64,000 bases of DNA from Klebsiella michiganensis. GTDB taxonomy: Bacteria; Pseudomonadota; Gammaproteobacteria; Enterobacterales; Enterobacteriaceae. Within the stretch, counting starts at the first letter, position 1, and every line of letters begins with the position of its first letter. Both the position numbers and the translations under genes were made by a program. The stretch spans positions 124,001 through 188,000 of the forward strand of contig NZ_PRDB01000010.1 in the NCBI RefSeq assembly GCF_002925905.1, written 5' to 3'. Below the pieces are notes generated by a model. It had not been told where the DNA came from, did no database searches, and saw only the letters and a program-made list of their open reading frames with translations. Positions 28,808 to 39,707 of the stretch are shown here, piece after piece.

Positions 28808-29359
28808 ATGACCGCAACAGCACAGCAGCTTGAATATCTGAAGAACAGCATCCAAAGCATCCAGGACTATCCGAAACCTGGCATCCTTTTCCGTGATGTC
28901 ACCAGCTTGCTGGAAGACCCGAAGGCTTACGCGCTCAGCATTGAGCTGCTGGCCGAGCGTTATAAAGACGCGGGGATTACCAAAGTGGTGGGCACCGAGG
29001 CGCGTGGCTTCTTATTTGGCGCACCGGTTGCGCTGGCGCTGGGCGTAGGCTTTGTTCCGGTACGCAAGCCGCGTAAGCTGCCGCGTGAAACTATCGCAGA
29101 AAGCTACGAGCTTGAGTACGGCACCGATCAGCTGGAAATCCATGTCGATGCGATCAAAGAAGGCGATAAAGTCCTGGTGGTTGACGATCTGCTGGCAACC
29201 GGCGGCACCATTGACGCCACCGTGAAGCTTATTCGTCGCCTGGGCGGTGAAGTGCACGATGCGGCCTTTATTATTAATCTGTTCGATCTGGGCGGCGAGC
29301 AGCGCCTGGAAAAACTGGGAATCAACTGCTATAGCCTGGTCCCTTTCCCGGGCCACTAA
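28808..29359 (+). CDS. apt: Adenine phosphoribosyltransferase
   Basis: Purine salvage enzyme converting adenine and PRPP to AMP; cytoplasmic dimer of 183 aa as in E. coli. The PRPP-binding loop reads [13 protein letters not shown], and the flexible loop is at [20 protein letters not shown]. Start at 28808 ([16 protein letters not shown]) is the conserved one; an in-frame codon 13 residues upstream is not conserved. Followed by dnaX after a 91-bp gap. Confidence 0.96.
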   Translation: MTATAQQLEYLKNSIQSIQDYPKPGILFRDVTSLLEDPKAYALSIELLAERYKDAGITKVVGTEARGFLFGAPVALALGVGFVPVRKPRKLPRETIAESYELEYGTDQLEIHVDAIKEGDKVLVVDDLLATGGTIDATVKLIRRLGGEVHDAAFIINLFDLGGEQRLEKLGINCYSLVPFPGH

Positions 29360-29450
29360 GCAAATCCCGCCACATAGCCTCGCTGATTGAGCGGGGCTGT
29401 GATAGCATGACCCCTCGTGATTTCACCTTCCAGCGTTTCAGAGCCAGCCC

Positions 29451-31358
29451 ATGAGTTATCAGGTCTTAGCCCGTAAATGGCGCCCACAAACCTTTGCTGA
29501 CGTCGTCGGCCAGGAACATGTGCTGACCGCACTGGCGAACGGCTTGTCGTTAGGGCGCATTCACCACGCATATCTTTTTTCCGGTACCCGCGGAGTCGGT
29601 AAAACCTCTATCGCGCGCCTGTTGGCAAAAGGATTAAACTGCGAAACCGGCATTACCGCCACGCCGTGCGGCGTCTGCGATAACTGCCGTGAAATAGAAC
29701 AGGGGCGCTTTGTCGATCTGATTGAGATCGATGCCGCCTCGCGCACCAAAGTCGAAGATACCCGCGATCTGCTGGATAACGTCCAGTACGCGCCGGCCCG
29801 CGGTCGCTTCAAGGTCTATCTGATCGATGAAGTCCATATGCTTTCGCGCCACAGCTTCAACGCGTTGTTAAAAACGCTGGAGGAGCCGCCGGCGCACGTT
29901 AAATTTCTGCTGGCGACGACCGATCCGCAGAAGCTGCCGGTGACTATTCTTTCCCGCTGCCTGCAGTTCCATCTTAAGGCGCTGGACGTCGAACAGATTC
30001 GCCATCAGCTGGAGCATATTCTCGGCGCCGAGCAGATCGTTTTTGAACCGCGCGCGCTGCAGCTGCTGTCGCGCGCGGCGGACGGTAGCCTGCGCGATGC
30101 GTTAAGCCTGACCGATCAGGCCATTGCCAGCGGCGACGGTCGCCTGACGGCTGAATCCGTCAGCACCATGCTCGGCACCCTTGACGACGATCAGGCGCTT
30201 TCGCTGATTGAGGCGCTGGTGGCTGCCGACGGCGAGCGGGTCATGGCCGGCGTCAATGAGGCTGCCGCCCGCGGCGTGGAGTGGGAGGCCTTGCTGGTGG
30301 AAATGCAAAGCCTGCTGCACCGTATTGCGATGGTTCAGCTCTCGCCGTCGGCGCTGGGAACGGATATGGCCGCGATTGAGCTGCGCATGCGCGAGCTGGC
30401 GCGGACGGTGCCGCCAACCGATGTTCAGCTGTACTATCAAACGCTACTGATTGGCCGCAAAGAGCTCCCGTACGCCCCGGACAGACGAATGGGCGTCGAG
30501 ATGACGCTTCTGCGTGCGCTGGCTTTCCATCCGCGTATGCCGCTGCCGGAACCGGAGGCGCCGCCGGTGCAGGCTATTCAGGCCGCACCGGCCCAGCAGG
30601 CTGTCCCGGCATCCGCGCCGCCGTCACCGCCGCCGAATTTGCCGCAGACCACCAGCCAGGTGCTGGCGGCCCGCAGCCAGCTGCAGCGTAGCCAGGGAGC
30701 GCCCACCCCAAAAAAGAGTGAACCGGCAGCCGCTTCCCGCGCGCGGCCGGTGAATAACGCTGCGCTGGAACGACTGAGTTCAATTACCGAACGCGTACAG
30801 GCGCGTCCGGCGGCGGCTGCGCTGGAGAAAGCGCCGGCGAAAAAGGAAGCCTATCGCTGGAAATCGACGACGGTTGTTGAAGCCATAAAAGAAGAAGTGG
30901 CGACGCCGAAGGCGCTGAAAAAAGCGCTGGAGCATGAAAAAACGCCGGAACTGGCGGCAAAGCTGGCAGTCGAAGCGGTCGAGCGCGATAGCTGGGCGGC
31001 GGAAGTCAGCCGGCTTGCGGTACCCAAACTGGTGGAACAGGTCGCCCTGAACGCCTGGAAAGAGCAGGAGGGCAATCGCGTCTGCCTGCATCTGCGTCCG
31101 AGCCAGCGTCACCTGAATTCGGCGGGCGCGCAGCAAAAGCTGGCGGAAGCGCTCGGTATTTTGTACGGTACGCCGGTTGAATTGACCATCGTGGAAGATG
31201 ATAATCCCGCGATGCGCACGCCGCTTGAGTGGCGGCAGGCAATTTATGAAGAAAAGCTCGCGCAGGCGCGTGAAGCGATTATTGCGGATAATAACATTCA
31301 GACGCTGCGTCGATTCTTCGATGCGGACCTGGATGAAGAGAGTATTCGCCCCATTTGA
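29451..31358 (+). CDS. dnaX: DNA polymerase III subunits tau and gamma
   Basis: Clamp-loader ATPase. The 635-aa tau form (E. coli 643) has Walker A GTRGVGKTS near residues 44-52, a Cys4 zinc module (CETG...CGVCDNC), DEVHML (Walker B) and sensor SRC. The Pro/Ala-rich linker (about 360-425) leads to tau domains IV-V that bind DnaB and the polymerase alpha subunit. A programmed -1 frameshift at 30710-30716 would give a 423-aa gamma form. ATG 29451, GAGCCAGCC upstream. In E. coli dnaX is co-transcribed with ybaB and recR; the short gaps suggest the same here. Confidence 0.97.
   Translation: MSYQVLARKWRPQTFADVVGQEHVLTALANGLSLGRIHHAYLFSGTRGVGKTSIARLLAKGLNCETGITATPCGVCDNCREIEQGRFVDLIEIDAASRTKVEDTRDLLDNVQYAPARGRFKVYLIDEVHMLSRHSFNALLKTLEEPPAHVKFLLATTDPQKLPVTILSRCLQFHLKALDVEQIRHQLEHILGAEQIVFEPRALQLLSRAADGSLRDALSLTDQAIASGDGRLTAESVSTMLGTLDDDQALSLIEALVAADGERVMAGVNEAAARGVEWEALLVEMQSLLHRIAMVQLSPSALGTDMAAIELRMRELARTVPPTDVQLYYQTLLIGRKELPYAPDRRMGVEMTLLRALAFHPRMPLPEPEAPPVQAIQAAPAQQAVPASAPPSPPPNLPQTTSQVLAARSQLQRSQGAPTPKKSEPAAASRARPVNNAALERLSSITERVQARPAAAALEKAPAKKEAYRWKSTTVVEAIKEEVATPKALKKALEHEKTPELAAKLAVEAVERDSWAAEVSRLAVPKLVEQVALNAWKEQEGNRVCLHLRPSQRHLNSAGAQQKLAEALGILYGTPVELTIVEDDNPAMRTPLEWRQAIYEEKLAQAREAIIADNNIQTLRRFFDADLDEESIRPI
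30694..30751 (+). promoter_or_regulatory. Programmed -1 ribosomal frameshift signal in dnaX
   Basis: Slippery heptamer A AAA AAG at 30710-30716, in the correct phase (codons Lys421-Lys422). An internal Shine-Dalgarno-like AGGGAGC (30694-30700) lies ten bases upstream. A stem-loop follows, whose outer pairs are ACCGGC (30722-30727) and GCCGGT (30746-30751). After slippage the reading is GAG then TGA (30719-30721), ending gamma in Lys-Lys-Glu as in E. coli. Confidence 0.93.
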
Positions 31359-31370
31359 TTGCAAGTCTGA

Positions 31371-31747
<377 letters not shown>

Positions 31748-31748
<1 letters not shown>

Positions 31749-32353
31749 TGCAGACCAGTCCGCTGTTAACGCAGCTTATGGAAGCACTGCGCTGCCTGCC
31801 GGGCGTCGGCCCGAAGTCGGCGCAGCGCATGGCGTTTACCCTGCTGCAGCGCGACCGCAGCGGCGGAATGCGCCTGGCGCAGGCGCTAACGCGCGCGATG
31901 TCGGAAATCGGCCACTGCGCCGATTGCCGTACCTTCACCGAGCAGGAGGTGTGCAATATTTGCAGCAACCCTCGGCGCAAGGAAAACGGCCAGATCTGCG
32001 TGGTAGAGAGCCCAGCGGATATCTACGCTATCGAGCAGACCGGGCAGTTTTCCGGTCGCTACTTTGTGCTGATGGGCCACCTGTCGCCGCTTGACGGTAT
32101 CGGGCCGGATGACATTGGGCTCGATCGTCTGGAACAGCGTCTGCGTGACGAATCGATGCAGGAAGTGATCCTCGCGACCAACCCAACGGTAGAAGGGGAG
32201 GCGACGGCCAATTATATCGCCGAGCTCTGCGCGCAGTATGGCGTAGACGCGAGCCGTATCGCCCATGGCGTACCGGTCGGCGGCGAGCTGGAGATGGTTG
32301 ACGGCACGACGCTATCCCACTCGCTAGCCGGGCGGCATAAGATTCGTTTTTAA
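31748..32353 (+). CDS. recR: Recombination mediator protein RecR
   Basis: RecFOR-pathway protein that helps load RecA on gapped DNA; 201 aa. Helix-hairpin-helix [14 protein letters not shown] at about 16-30, zinc finger [16 protein letters not shown] at 57-72, then the Toprim domain with [15 protein letters not shown]. Start overlaps the ybaB stop. A 7-bp stem hairpin (CGGAGGC/GCCTCCG, 32359-32382) lies just after the stop. Confidence 0.96.
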
Positions 32354-32382
32354 TCAAACGGAGGCGCTTTTCGGGGCCTCCG

Positions 32383-32411
32383 CTTGAAAACTTCTCCCTC
32401 TGTCCCCATCT
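32383..32411 (+). promoter_or_regulatory. Sigma-32 (heat-shock) promoter of htpG
   Basis: CTTGAAA (32383-32389), 14-bp spacer, CCCCATCT (32404-32411): an essentially perfect match to the RpoH consensus, 53 bp before the htpG start. Confidence 0.9.
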
Positions 32412-32464
32412 CACCCTCAACGGTTTTTTTACCATTAACAATGGCATTGTTGAGGTTGATTTAG

Positions 32465-34339
32465 ATGAAAGGACAAGAAACTCGTGGTTTTCAGTCAGAG
32501 GTCAAGCAGCTTCTGCACCTGATGATCCATTCTCTTTATTCCAATAAAGAAATTTTCCTGCGTGAGCTGATTTCCAACGCCTCCGATGCGGCCGACAAGC
32601 TGCGGTTCCGCGCGCTGTCCCAGCCGGATCTGTACGAAGGCGACGGCGAGCTGCGCGTGCGTGTTTCATTTGATAAAGACAACCGCACCCTGACCATCGC
32701 CGATAACGGCATTGGTATGAATCGCGATGAGGTCATCGACCATCTCGGCACCATCGCCAAGTCCGGCACCAAAGCGTTCCTTGAGTCCATGGGCTCTGAC
32801 CAGGCGAAAGACAGCCAGCTGATTGGCCAGTTCGGCGTGGGCTTCTATTCGGCGTTTATTGTTGCCGATAAAGTTACCGTCCGTACCCGCGCGGCGGGCG
32901 ACAGCGCCGAAAACGGCGTCTTCTGGGAATCCGCTGGCGAAGGCGAATATACCGTTGCCGACATTAACAAAGCCGATCGCGGTACCGAGATCACGCTGCA
33001 CCTGCGCGAAGGCGAGGACGATTTCCTCAACGACTGGCGCGTGCGTTCGATCATCAGCAAATACTCCGATCACATCGCGCTGCCGGTGGAAATTGAAAAA
33101 CGCGAAGACGTTGACGGCGAAACCGTCATTAGCTGGGAGAAAATTAACAAAGCCCAGGCGCTGTGGACGCGCAATAAGTCGGAAATCAAAGACGACGAGT
33201 ACAACGAGTTTTATAAGCACATTGCCCACGATTACAGCGCTCCGCTGACCTGGAGCCACAACCGCGTTGAAGGTAAGCAGGAGTACACCAGCCTGCTGTA
33301 TATCCCGTCGCAGGCGCCGTGGGATATGTGGAATCGCGATCATAAACACGGCCTGAAGCTGTACGTGCAGCGCGTCTTCATCATGGATGACGCCGAGCAG
33401 TTTATGCCGAACTACCTGCGTTTCGTCCGCGGCCTGGTCGACTCTAACGATCTGCCGCTGAACGTGTCGCGTGAAATCCTTCAGGACAGCAGCGTCACCC
33501 GCAATCTGCGTACCGCGCTGAGCAAACGCGCCCTGCAGATGCTGGAAAAACTGGCGAAAGACGACGCGGAAAAATATCAGACCTTCTGGCAGCAGTTTGG
33601 CCTCGTGCTGAAAGAGGGGCCGGCGGAAGATCAGGCCAACCAGCAGGCCATCGCCAAACTGCTGCGTTTCGCCAGCACCCATACCGACTCCGCCGCGCAG
33701 ACCGTGTCGCTGGAAGAGTACGTCTCCCGCATGAAAGAAGGGCAGGAGAAGATTTACTACATTACCGCCGACAGCTACGCCGCCGCGAAAAGCAGCCCGC
33801 ATCTGGAACTGCTGCGTAAGAAAGGCATTGAAGTGCTGCTGCTTTCCGATCGCATCGACGAGTGGATGATGAGCTATCTGACCGAGTTCGACGGTAAGCC
33901 GTTCCAGTCGGTGGCGAAAGCCGATGAGTCGCTGGATAAGCTGACGGACGAAGTGGATGAAACCACTAAAGAAGCCGAGAAGGCGCTGGAGCCGTTCGTT
34001 GAGCGTGCCAAAACGCTGCTTGGCGACCGGGTGAAAGAGGTTCGTCTGACCCATCGTCTGACCGATACGCCGGCCATCGTCACCACCGACGCGGATGAAA
34101 TGAGCACCCAGATGGCAAAACTGTTTGCCGCTGCGGGCCAGGCCGCGCCGGAAGTGAAGTACATCTTTGAACTGAACCCGCTGCATCCGCTGGTAAAACG
34201 CGCGGCGGATACCCAGGATGATGCGCAGTTCGGCGAGTGGGTTGAGCTGCTGCTCGATCAGGCGCTGCTGGCCGAGCGCGGTACGCTGGAAGATCCGAAC
34301 CAGTTTATCCGCCGCATGAACCAGCTGCTGGCGTCGTAA
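32465..34339 (+). CDS. htpG: Molecular chaperone HtpG (Hsp90)
   Basis: Cytosolic Hsp90 chaperone, 624 aa as in E. coli. GHKL ATPase motifs: [21 protein letters not shown], and [11 protein letters not shown]. Middle-domain catalytic Arg is in LNVSREILQ, and the C-terminal dimerisation domain follows. ATG at 32465 with TTGAGG/TTTAG upstream. Preceded by a sigma-32 promoter. A long open frame runs antisense to it and is dismissed as a coding shadow. Confidence 0.98.
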   Translation: MKGQETRGFQSEVKQLLHLMIHSLYSNKEIFLRELISNASDAADKLRFRALSQPDLYEGDGELRVRVSFDKDNRTLTIADNGIGMNRDEVIDHLGTIAKSGTKAFLESMGSDQAKDSQLIGQFGVGFYSAFIVADKVTVRTRAAGDSAENGVFWESAGEGEYTVADINKADRGTEITLHLREGEDDFLNDWRVRSIISKYSDHIALPVEIEKREDVDGETVISWEKINKAQALWTRNKSEIKDDEYNEFYKHIAHDYSAPLTWSHNRVEGKQEYTSLLYIPSQAPWDMWNRDHKHGLKLYVQRVFIMDDAEQFMPNYLRFVRGLVDSNDLPLNVSREILQDSSVTRNLRTALSKRALQMLEKLAKDDAEKYQTFWQQFGLVLKEGPAEDQANQQAIAKLLRFASTHTDSAAQTVSLEEYVSRMKEGQEKIYYITADSYAAAKSSPHLELLRKKGIEVLLLSDRIDEWMMSYLTEFDGKPFQSVAKADESLDKLTDEVDETTKEAEKALEPFVERAKTLLGDRVKEVRLTHRLTDTPAIVTTDADEMSTQMAKLFAAAGQAAPEVKYIFELNPLHPLVKRAADTQDDAQFGEWVELLLDQALLAERGTLEDPNQFIRRMNQLLAS

Positions 34340-34345
34340 TCTTTA

Positions 34346-34390
34346 CCCTCACTCTACCCCTCTCCCGCTGGGAGAGGGCCGGGGTGAGGG
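34346..34390. repeat. Dispersed palindromic repeat between htpG and adk
   Basis: Nested inverted repeat: outer arms CCCTCAC/GTGAGGG, inner arms CCCTCTCCC/GGGAGAGGG with a short central loop. This GGGAGAGGG-type palindrome is common between genes in enterobacteria. It could act as a transcription end for htpG. Confidence 0.75.
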
Positions 34391-34494
34391 CATCAAACCG
34401 CACTCTACGTAAAATATCTCACCATTAACCGTTTCAGCCGCCCCGCCTTCCTTGAGCCATCCGCGTTCTGGTGGTATGGTTTAGCGTTTTTTGA

Positions 34495-35172
<678 letters not shown>

Positions 35173-35180
35173 TTCCGTTA

Positions 35181-35210
35181 GTTCTCACCCCGCCGCGGCG
35201 GGGTGAGAAC
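35181..35210 (+). terminator. Terminator of adk
   Basis: Very stable 13-bp stem (GTTCTCACCCCGC and its complement, CGCG loop) 8 bp after the adk stop, followed by a pyrimidine-rich tract. Symmetric, so also able to fold on the other strand. Confidence 0.75.
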
Positions 35211-35299
35211 TCCTCTCATTTTACCTTTTTCTATGATTGGTTCCGTTTAGCGCCATTTCAGCTACAATTGTCAGCGATTCAAATGGTTAAGAGGCGGTA

Positions 35300-36262
35300 A
35301 TGCATCAGACGAAAACAGGTATCTTATTAGCCAATTTAGGCACTCCCGATGCGCCCACGCCCGACGCGGTAAAGCGCTATCTACGACAGTTTCTTAGCGA
35401 TCGGCGCGTGGTGGATACCTCCCGTCTACTGTGGTGGCCGCTGCTGCGCGGCGTGATACTGCCCCTGCGCGCCCCCAGGGTCGCCAAGCTCTATCAGTCC
35501 ATTTGGATGGAAGACGGCTCGCCGCTGATGGTCTATAGCCAGCAGCAGCGGCAGGCGCTGGCCGCGCGGCTTCCGGATACGCCGGTGGCGCTGGGGATGA
35601 GCTACGGTTCGCCGTCGCTGGAGAGCGCGGTTGATGAACTGCTGGAGCAGGGCGTGGATCACATCGTGGTGCTACCGCTCTATCCGCAGTACTCCTGCTC
35701 CACCGTGGCGGCGGTCTGGGATGAACTAGGGCGTATCCTTGCCAAAAAGCGCGCCATCCCCGGCATCTCTTTTATTCGCGACTACGCCGATGACGTGGAC
35801 TATATTCACGCGCTGGCCGCCAGCGTGCGGGCATCCTTTGCGGTGCACGGTGAGCCAGATTTACTGCTGCTCTCCTATCATGGCATCCCGCAGCGGTACG
35901 CCCAGCAAGGGGATACCTATCCTCAGCGCTGTCGCGATACCACCCGTGAGCTGGTTTCAGCCCTGGGGCTGCCGCCTGAGCGGGTGATGATGACGTTCCA
36001 GTCGCGCTTTGGTCGTGAGCCCTGGCTGACGCCCTACACCGACGAAACGCTGAAAATGCTCGGTGAGAAAGGGGTGAAGCATATTCAGGTTATCTGCCCC
36101 GGCTTTTCCGCCGATTGCCTGGAGACGCTGGAGGAGATCGCGGTGCAGAACCGGGAAATCTTCCTCGAAGCCGGCGGCCAGCAATATGAGTACATTCCGG
36201 CGCTTAATGCGGACACCGCGCATATTGAAATGATGGTCAACCTGACGGCGAAATATCGCTGA
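35300..36262 (+). CDS. hemH: Ferrochelatase
   Basis: Last step of haem synthesis, inserting Fe2+ into protoporphyrin IX; 320 aa, as in E. coli. Signatures: LLANLGTP at the N-terminus, the catalytic histidine in [12 protein letters not shown], and the Glu in [17 protein letters not shown]. Membrane-associated. Start 35300 follows AAGAGGCGGTA. Directly followed by gsk; the E. coli gene aes lying between them is absent. Confidence 0.97.
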   Translation: MHQTKTGILLANLGTPDAPTPDAVKRYLRQFLSDRRVVDTSRLLWWPLLRGVILPLRAPRVAKLYQSIWMEDGSPLMVYSQQQRQALAARLPDTPVALGMSYGSPSLESAVDELLEQGVDHIVVLPLYPQYSCSTVAAVWDELGRILAKKRAIPGISFIRDYADDVDYIHALAASVRASFAVHGEPDLLLLSYHGIPQRYAQQGDTYPQRCRDTTRELVSALGLPPERVMMTFQSRFGREPWLTPYTDETLKMLGEKGVKHIQVICPGFSADCLETLEEIAVQNREIFLEAGGQQYEYIPALNADTAHIEMMVNLTAKYR

Positions 36263-36325
36263 TCGCGCGTGCGGCGGGGAGTATGCTACTATTCCCCGCT
36301 TGTTCACTGTCAATAAATCGCCACT

Positions 36326-37630
36326 ATGAAATTTCCCGGTAAACGCAAATCCAAACACTATTTTCCCGTCAACGCTCGCGATCCGCTGCTGCAGCAAATT
36401 CAGCCGGACAATGAGTCTAACGTCGCCTGGGTGGTCGGCATCGATCAAACCCTGGTCGATATCGAAGCGAAAGTGGATGAGGCGTTTATCGTACGCTACG
36501 GCCTGAGCGCCGGGCATTCGCTGGTGATTGAAGACGATGTCGCCGAAGCGCTGTATCAGGAACTGGTTCGCAATGACCTGATTACCCACCAGTTTGCCGG
36601 CGGCACCATCGGTAACACCATGCACAACTACTCGGTGCTGGCGGATGACCGTTCGGTTCTGCTTGGCGTCATGTGCAGCAATATTGAAATCGGCGGCTAC
36701 GCCTACCGCTACCTGTGCAACACCTCCAGCCGTACCGATCTGAACTACCTGCAGGGGGTGGATGGGGCGATTGGGCGCTGCTTTACGCTGATTAGCGACT
36801 CCGGCGAGCGCACCTTTGCGATCAGCCCCGGGCATATGAACAAGCTCCGTCCGGAAAGCATTCCGGAGAGCGTCATCGCCGGCGCCTCCGCGCTGGTGCT
36901 GACCTCCTATCTCGTGCGCTGCAAGCCGGGCGAGCCGATGCCGGACGCGACGATGCAGGCCATCGCATATGCGAAAAAGCACGATGTACCGGTGGTCCTG
37001 ACTCTGGGGACCAAATACGTTATCGCCGATAATCCGGCGTGGTGGCAGGCGTTCCTCAAGGAGCACGTCTCTATTCTGGCGATGAACGAAGAGGAGGCGG
37101 AAGCGCTGACCGGACTATCCGATCCGCTGCTGGCTTCCGACAAGGCGCTGGAGTGGGTTGACCTGGTACTGTGCACCGCCGGGCCTGCCGGGCTGTATAT
37201 GGCCAGTTTTACCGAGGATGAGGCTAAGCGCAAAACGCAGCATCCGCTGCTGCCGGGCGCGATTGCCGAGTTTAACCAGTATGAATTCAGCCGCGCGATG
37301 CGCCATCAGGATTGCGAAAATCCGCTGCGTATTTATTCGCATATCGCACCCTATATGGGCGGGCCGGAGAAGATCATGAATACCAACGGCGCGGGCGACG
37401 GCGCGCTGGCGGCGCTGCTGCACGATATCACCGCCAATAACTATCATCGCAACAACGTGCCGAACTCCAGCAAGCACAAATGCAAGTGGCTGACCTATTC
37501 CTCGCTGGCGCAGGTGTGTAAATACGCTAACCGCGTGAGCTATCAGGTGCTGAACCAGCACTCGCCGCGTCTGACCCGCGGCCTGCCGGAGCGTGAAGAT
37601 AGCCTGGAAGAGGCTTACTGGGATCGCTAA
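36326..37630 (+). CDS. gsk: Inosine-guanosine kinase
   Basis: Phosphorylates inosine and guanosine to IMP and GMP; PfkB/ribokinase family, 434 aa as in E. coli. N-terminal MKFPGKRKSKHYFPVNARDP is characteristic. The catalytic Asp is in NTNGAGDGALAALLHD. ATG at 36326. An antisense open frame of over 1 kb across the hemH-gsk junction is a shadow. Confidence 0.97.
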   Translation: MKFPGKRKSKHYFPVNARDPLLQQIQPDNESNVAWVVGIDQTLVDIEAKVDEAFIVRYGLSAGHSLVIEDDVAEALYQELVRNDLITHQFAGGTIGNTMHNYSVLADDRSVLLGVMCSNIEIGGYAYRYLCNTSSRTDLNYLQGVDGAIGRCFTLISDSGERTFAISPGHMNKLRPESIPESVIAGASALVLTSYLVRCKPGEPMPDATMQAIAYAKKHDVPVVLTLGTKYVIADNPAWWQAFLKEHVSILAMNEEEAEALTGLSDPLLASDKALEWVDLVLCTAGPAGLYMASFTEDEAKRKTQHPLLPGAIAEFNQYEFSRAMRHQDCENPLRIYSHIAPYMGGPEKIMNTNGAGDGALAALLHDITANNYHRNNVPNSSKHKCKWLTYSSLAQVCKYANRVSYQVLNQHSPRLTRGLPEREDSLEEAYWDR

Positions 37631-37644
37631 GCCGGTAAGTAAAG

Positions 37645-37668
37645 CCGGCCCCGAGAAGTCGGGGCCGG
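37645..37668. terminator. Hairpin between converging gsk and ybaL
   Basis: Perfect 10-bp stem CCGGCCCCGA/TCGGGGCCGG with a GAAG tetraloop, six bases from the ybaL stop and 14 bp after the gsk stop. No T-run on either side; likely serves both genes. Confidence 0.65.
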
Positions 37669-37673
37669 AAGCA

Positions 37674-39350
37674 TTAACCGGTAATAAGCTCGCCTGCTGG
37701 CGGCGTTTCGAGCAGCTGCAGCATGGCGCGGGCGATTTCCCGCTCGCCCATCACCACCTGGTTGGCGCCGCGTTCAACGATATACTCCACTTCATCGTCG
37801 TAGTGGGCGCGCGCGATGATCTCGATATTCGGGCACTTCTCGCGCGCGGAAGCCACGATTTCCCCGGCTTCATAGCCGTTAGGGATGGTCAGCAGCAGCC
37901 AGCGGGCGCAGTCAAGATGCGCCAGATTCATAATCTCTTCATTGGCGGCGTTGCCTAATACCGCGCGAATACCGCGTGCGCGCAGTTCGTCAACGCGGGT
38001 ACGCGAGGTTTCGATAACCACCAGCGGCACGCCCTGCGCCATCAGTTTTTCACCGAGCAGGCTCCCGACGCGACCGAAACCGACCAGCAGCGCGTGGTTA
38101 CAGATATCGACGGGGATCTGTTTCTCATCTTCAAGTACTTCTTCCAGCGTCTGTTCGTCCAGCGTCTCCGTTTTATCGAGATATTTTTCCAGCAGGGTAA
38201 ACAGGACCGGGTTGAGCATGATGGAGATAATGGCGCCGGCAAGCACCAGGTTTTGCCCGGCCTGCGGCAGCAGATCCAGCGCCATTCCCAGCCCGGCGAG
38301 AATAAAGGCAAATTCACCGATTTGCGCCAGGCTGGCGGCAATGGTCAGCGCGGTGCGCGGCGAGTGGCCGAACATTCGTACCAGGAAGAAAGCGGCAGCC
38401 GATTTACCGAAAATAATGATGACCAGCGTCGCCAGCACCGCCAGCGGCTGATCGAGCAGGATCATCGGGTCAAACAGCATTCCCACGGAAACAAAGAACA
38501 GTACGGCGAAGGCGTCGCGCAGTGGCAGCGTATCGTGGGCCGCGCGATGGCTGAGCTCGGATTCATTGAGCACCATACCGGCGAAAAAGGCGCCGAGGGC
38601 GAAGGAGACGTCAAACAGCTCAACGGCGCCGAAGGCGATGCCGAGCGCTAACGCCAGCACCGACAGCGTAAACAGCTCGCGCGAGCCGGTTGCCGCGCTG
38701 CGTGACATAATCCACGGCACCAGGCGGCGGCCTACCAGCATCATTATGGCGATAAAGGCAACGACTTTACCGATGGTAATGCCCATATCGAGGGCCAGGG
38801 TAGCCAGGCCAACGTCACCTTTCTCGGTCATGCTGGCGACCGCCGGCAGCAGCACCAGCGTCAGCACCATCACCAGATCTTCCACAATCAGCCAGCCGAT
38901 AGCGATTTGCCCCCGCTGGCTATCAATAAGCTGTCGTTCTTCCAGCGCGCGCAGCAGCACCACGGTACTGGCGGTAGAAAGACACAGACCAAAAACGATC
39001 CCGGTCATTAACGACCAGCCCAGCATGGCAGAGAGCGCCATACCCAACAGCGTCGCCACGGCGATCTGGGCGATAGCCCCCGGAATAGCGATGGCCTTGA
39101 CCGCCATCAAATCTTTTAAGGAGAAATGCAGACCCACGCCGAACATCAGCAGGATCACGCCAAGCTCTGCCAGCTCCGGCGCCAGCTTGGTATCAGCAAC
39201 GAAACCAGGGGTAAAAGGTCCGGCCAGCACGCCCGCTAATAAATATCCCACCAGAGGAGAAATACGTAGCTTATTGGCAATCATGCCGAGAATAAAGGCG
39301 AGCACAAGGCCGCCGACAATGGTGGTGATTAGCGGTGTTGCGTGGTGCAT
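37674..39350 (-). CDS. ybaL: Cation:proton antiporter YbaL (CPA2/KefB-like) with RCK domain
   Basis: Inner-membrane protein of 558 aa, equal to E. coli YbaL. About 12 helices of the Na+/H+ exchanger (CPA2) family occupy residues 1-390, with the conserved LVMVLTLVLLP and GAFFAGMVLNESELSH. The C-terminal TrkA-N (RCK) nucleotide-binding domain follows (ALLVGFGRVGSLLGEKL). Start 39350 (MHHATPLITTIVGG) has GGAGACGGA upstream; 17 earlier codons overlap nothing conserved. Ion specificity is not established. Confidence 0.93.
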   Translation of the reverse strand: MHHATPLITTIVGGLVLAFILGMIANKLRISPLVGYLLAGVLAGPFTPGFVADTKLAPELAELGVILLMFGVGLHFSLKDLMAVKAIAIPGAIAQIAVATLLGMALSAMLGWSLMTGIVFGLCLSTASTVVLLRALEERQLIDSQRGQIAIGWLIVEDLVMVLTLVLLPAVASMTEKGDVGLATLALDMGITIGKVVAFIAIMMLVGRRLVPWIMSRSAATGSRELFTLSVLALALGIAFGAVELFDVSFALGAFFAGMVLNESELSHRAAHDTLPLRDAFAVLFFVSVGMLFDPMILLDQPLAVLATLVIIIFGKSAAAFFLVRMFGHSPRTALTIAASLAQIGEFAFILAGLGMALDLLPQAGQNLVLAGAIISIMLNPVLFTLLEKYLDKTETLDEQTLEEVLEDEKQIPVDICNHALLVGFGRVGSLLGEKLMAQGVPLVVIETSRTRVDELRARGIRAVLGNAANEEIMNLAHLDCARWLLLTIPNGYEAGEIVASAREKCPNIEIIARAHYDDEVEYIVERGANQVVMGEREIARAMLQLLETPPAGELITG

Positions 39351-39390
39351 TCCGTCTCCTTGCAGTGGTGAGCTGATCCATTTTCGGCAT

Positions 39391-39515
39391 ATACCCGTCA
39401 TACTTCAATTTGCATGGGCGTTGGCTTTCCTCGCTCACCCCAGTCACTTACTTCAGTAAGCTCCAGGGGATTCCCTGCGTCGCCGCCTTCCTGCAACTTG
39501 AATTATTTAGGGTAT
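39391..39515. repeat. ERIC element (enterobacterial repetitive intergenic consensus)
   Basis: About 125 bp with terminal inverted repeats (ATACCCGTCATACTTCAA... and ...TTGAATTATTTAGGGTAT). The centre contains the ERIC cores CTCACCCCAGTCACTTACTT and GTAAGCTCC-AGGGGATTC. It is full length and lies just upstream of ybaL's start. The rest of the 357-bp gap (39516-39707) is AT-rich with a perfect 11-bp hairpin GGCAGCCAAAG/CTTTGGCTGCC (39675-39701) right after the fsr stop, probably its transcription end. Confidence 0.9.
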
Positions 39516-39707
39516 AAAACCAAAAAACCGAATAATAGTTTATGACAATTTCAGTGGTTTTGTTTATGAATAATCGTTGAATTTTGCAGAAAGATGGAAT
39601 TGGCATGCAAAAAAGCACGGACCGCAAAATGGCAGCAGCTTATGCGGGGTAATGCTGGTGGAGTAAGGGATTGAGGCAGCCAAAGTTACACTTTGGCTGC
39701 CGAAGAA

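Noticed and set aside
32666-34186. 506-codon open frame antisense to htpG
   Set aside because: Lies fully opposite a conserved gene, has no recognisable domain, and is explained by the strong codon bias of htpG in a GC-rich genome.
35957-37066. 369-codon antisense frame across hemH and gsk
   Set aside because: Runs across two intact genes and their gap; composition-driven.
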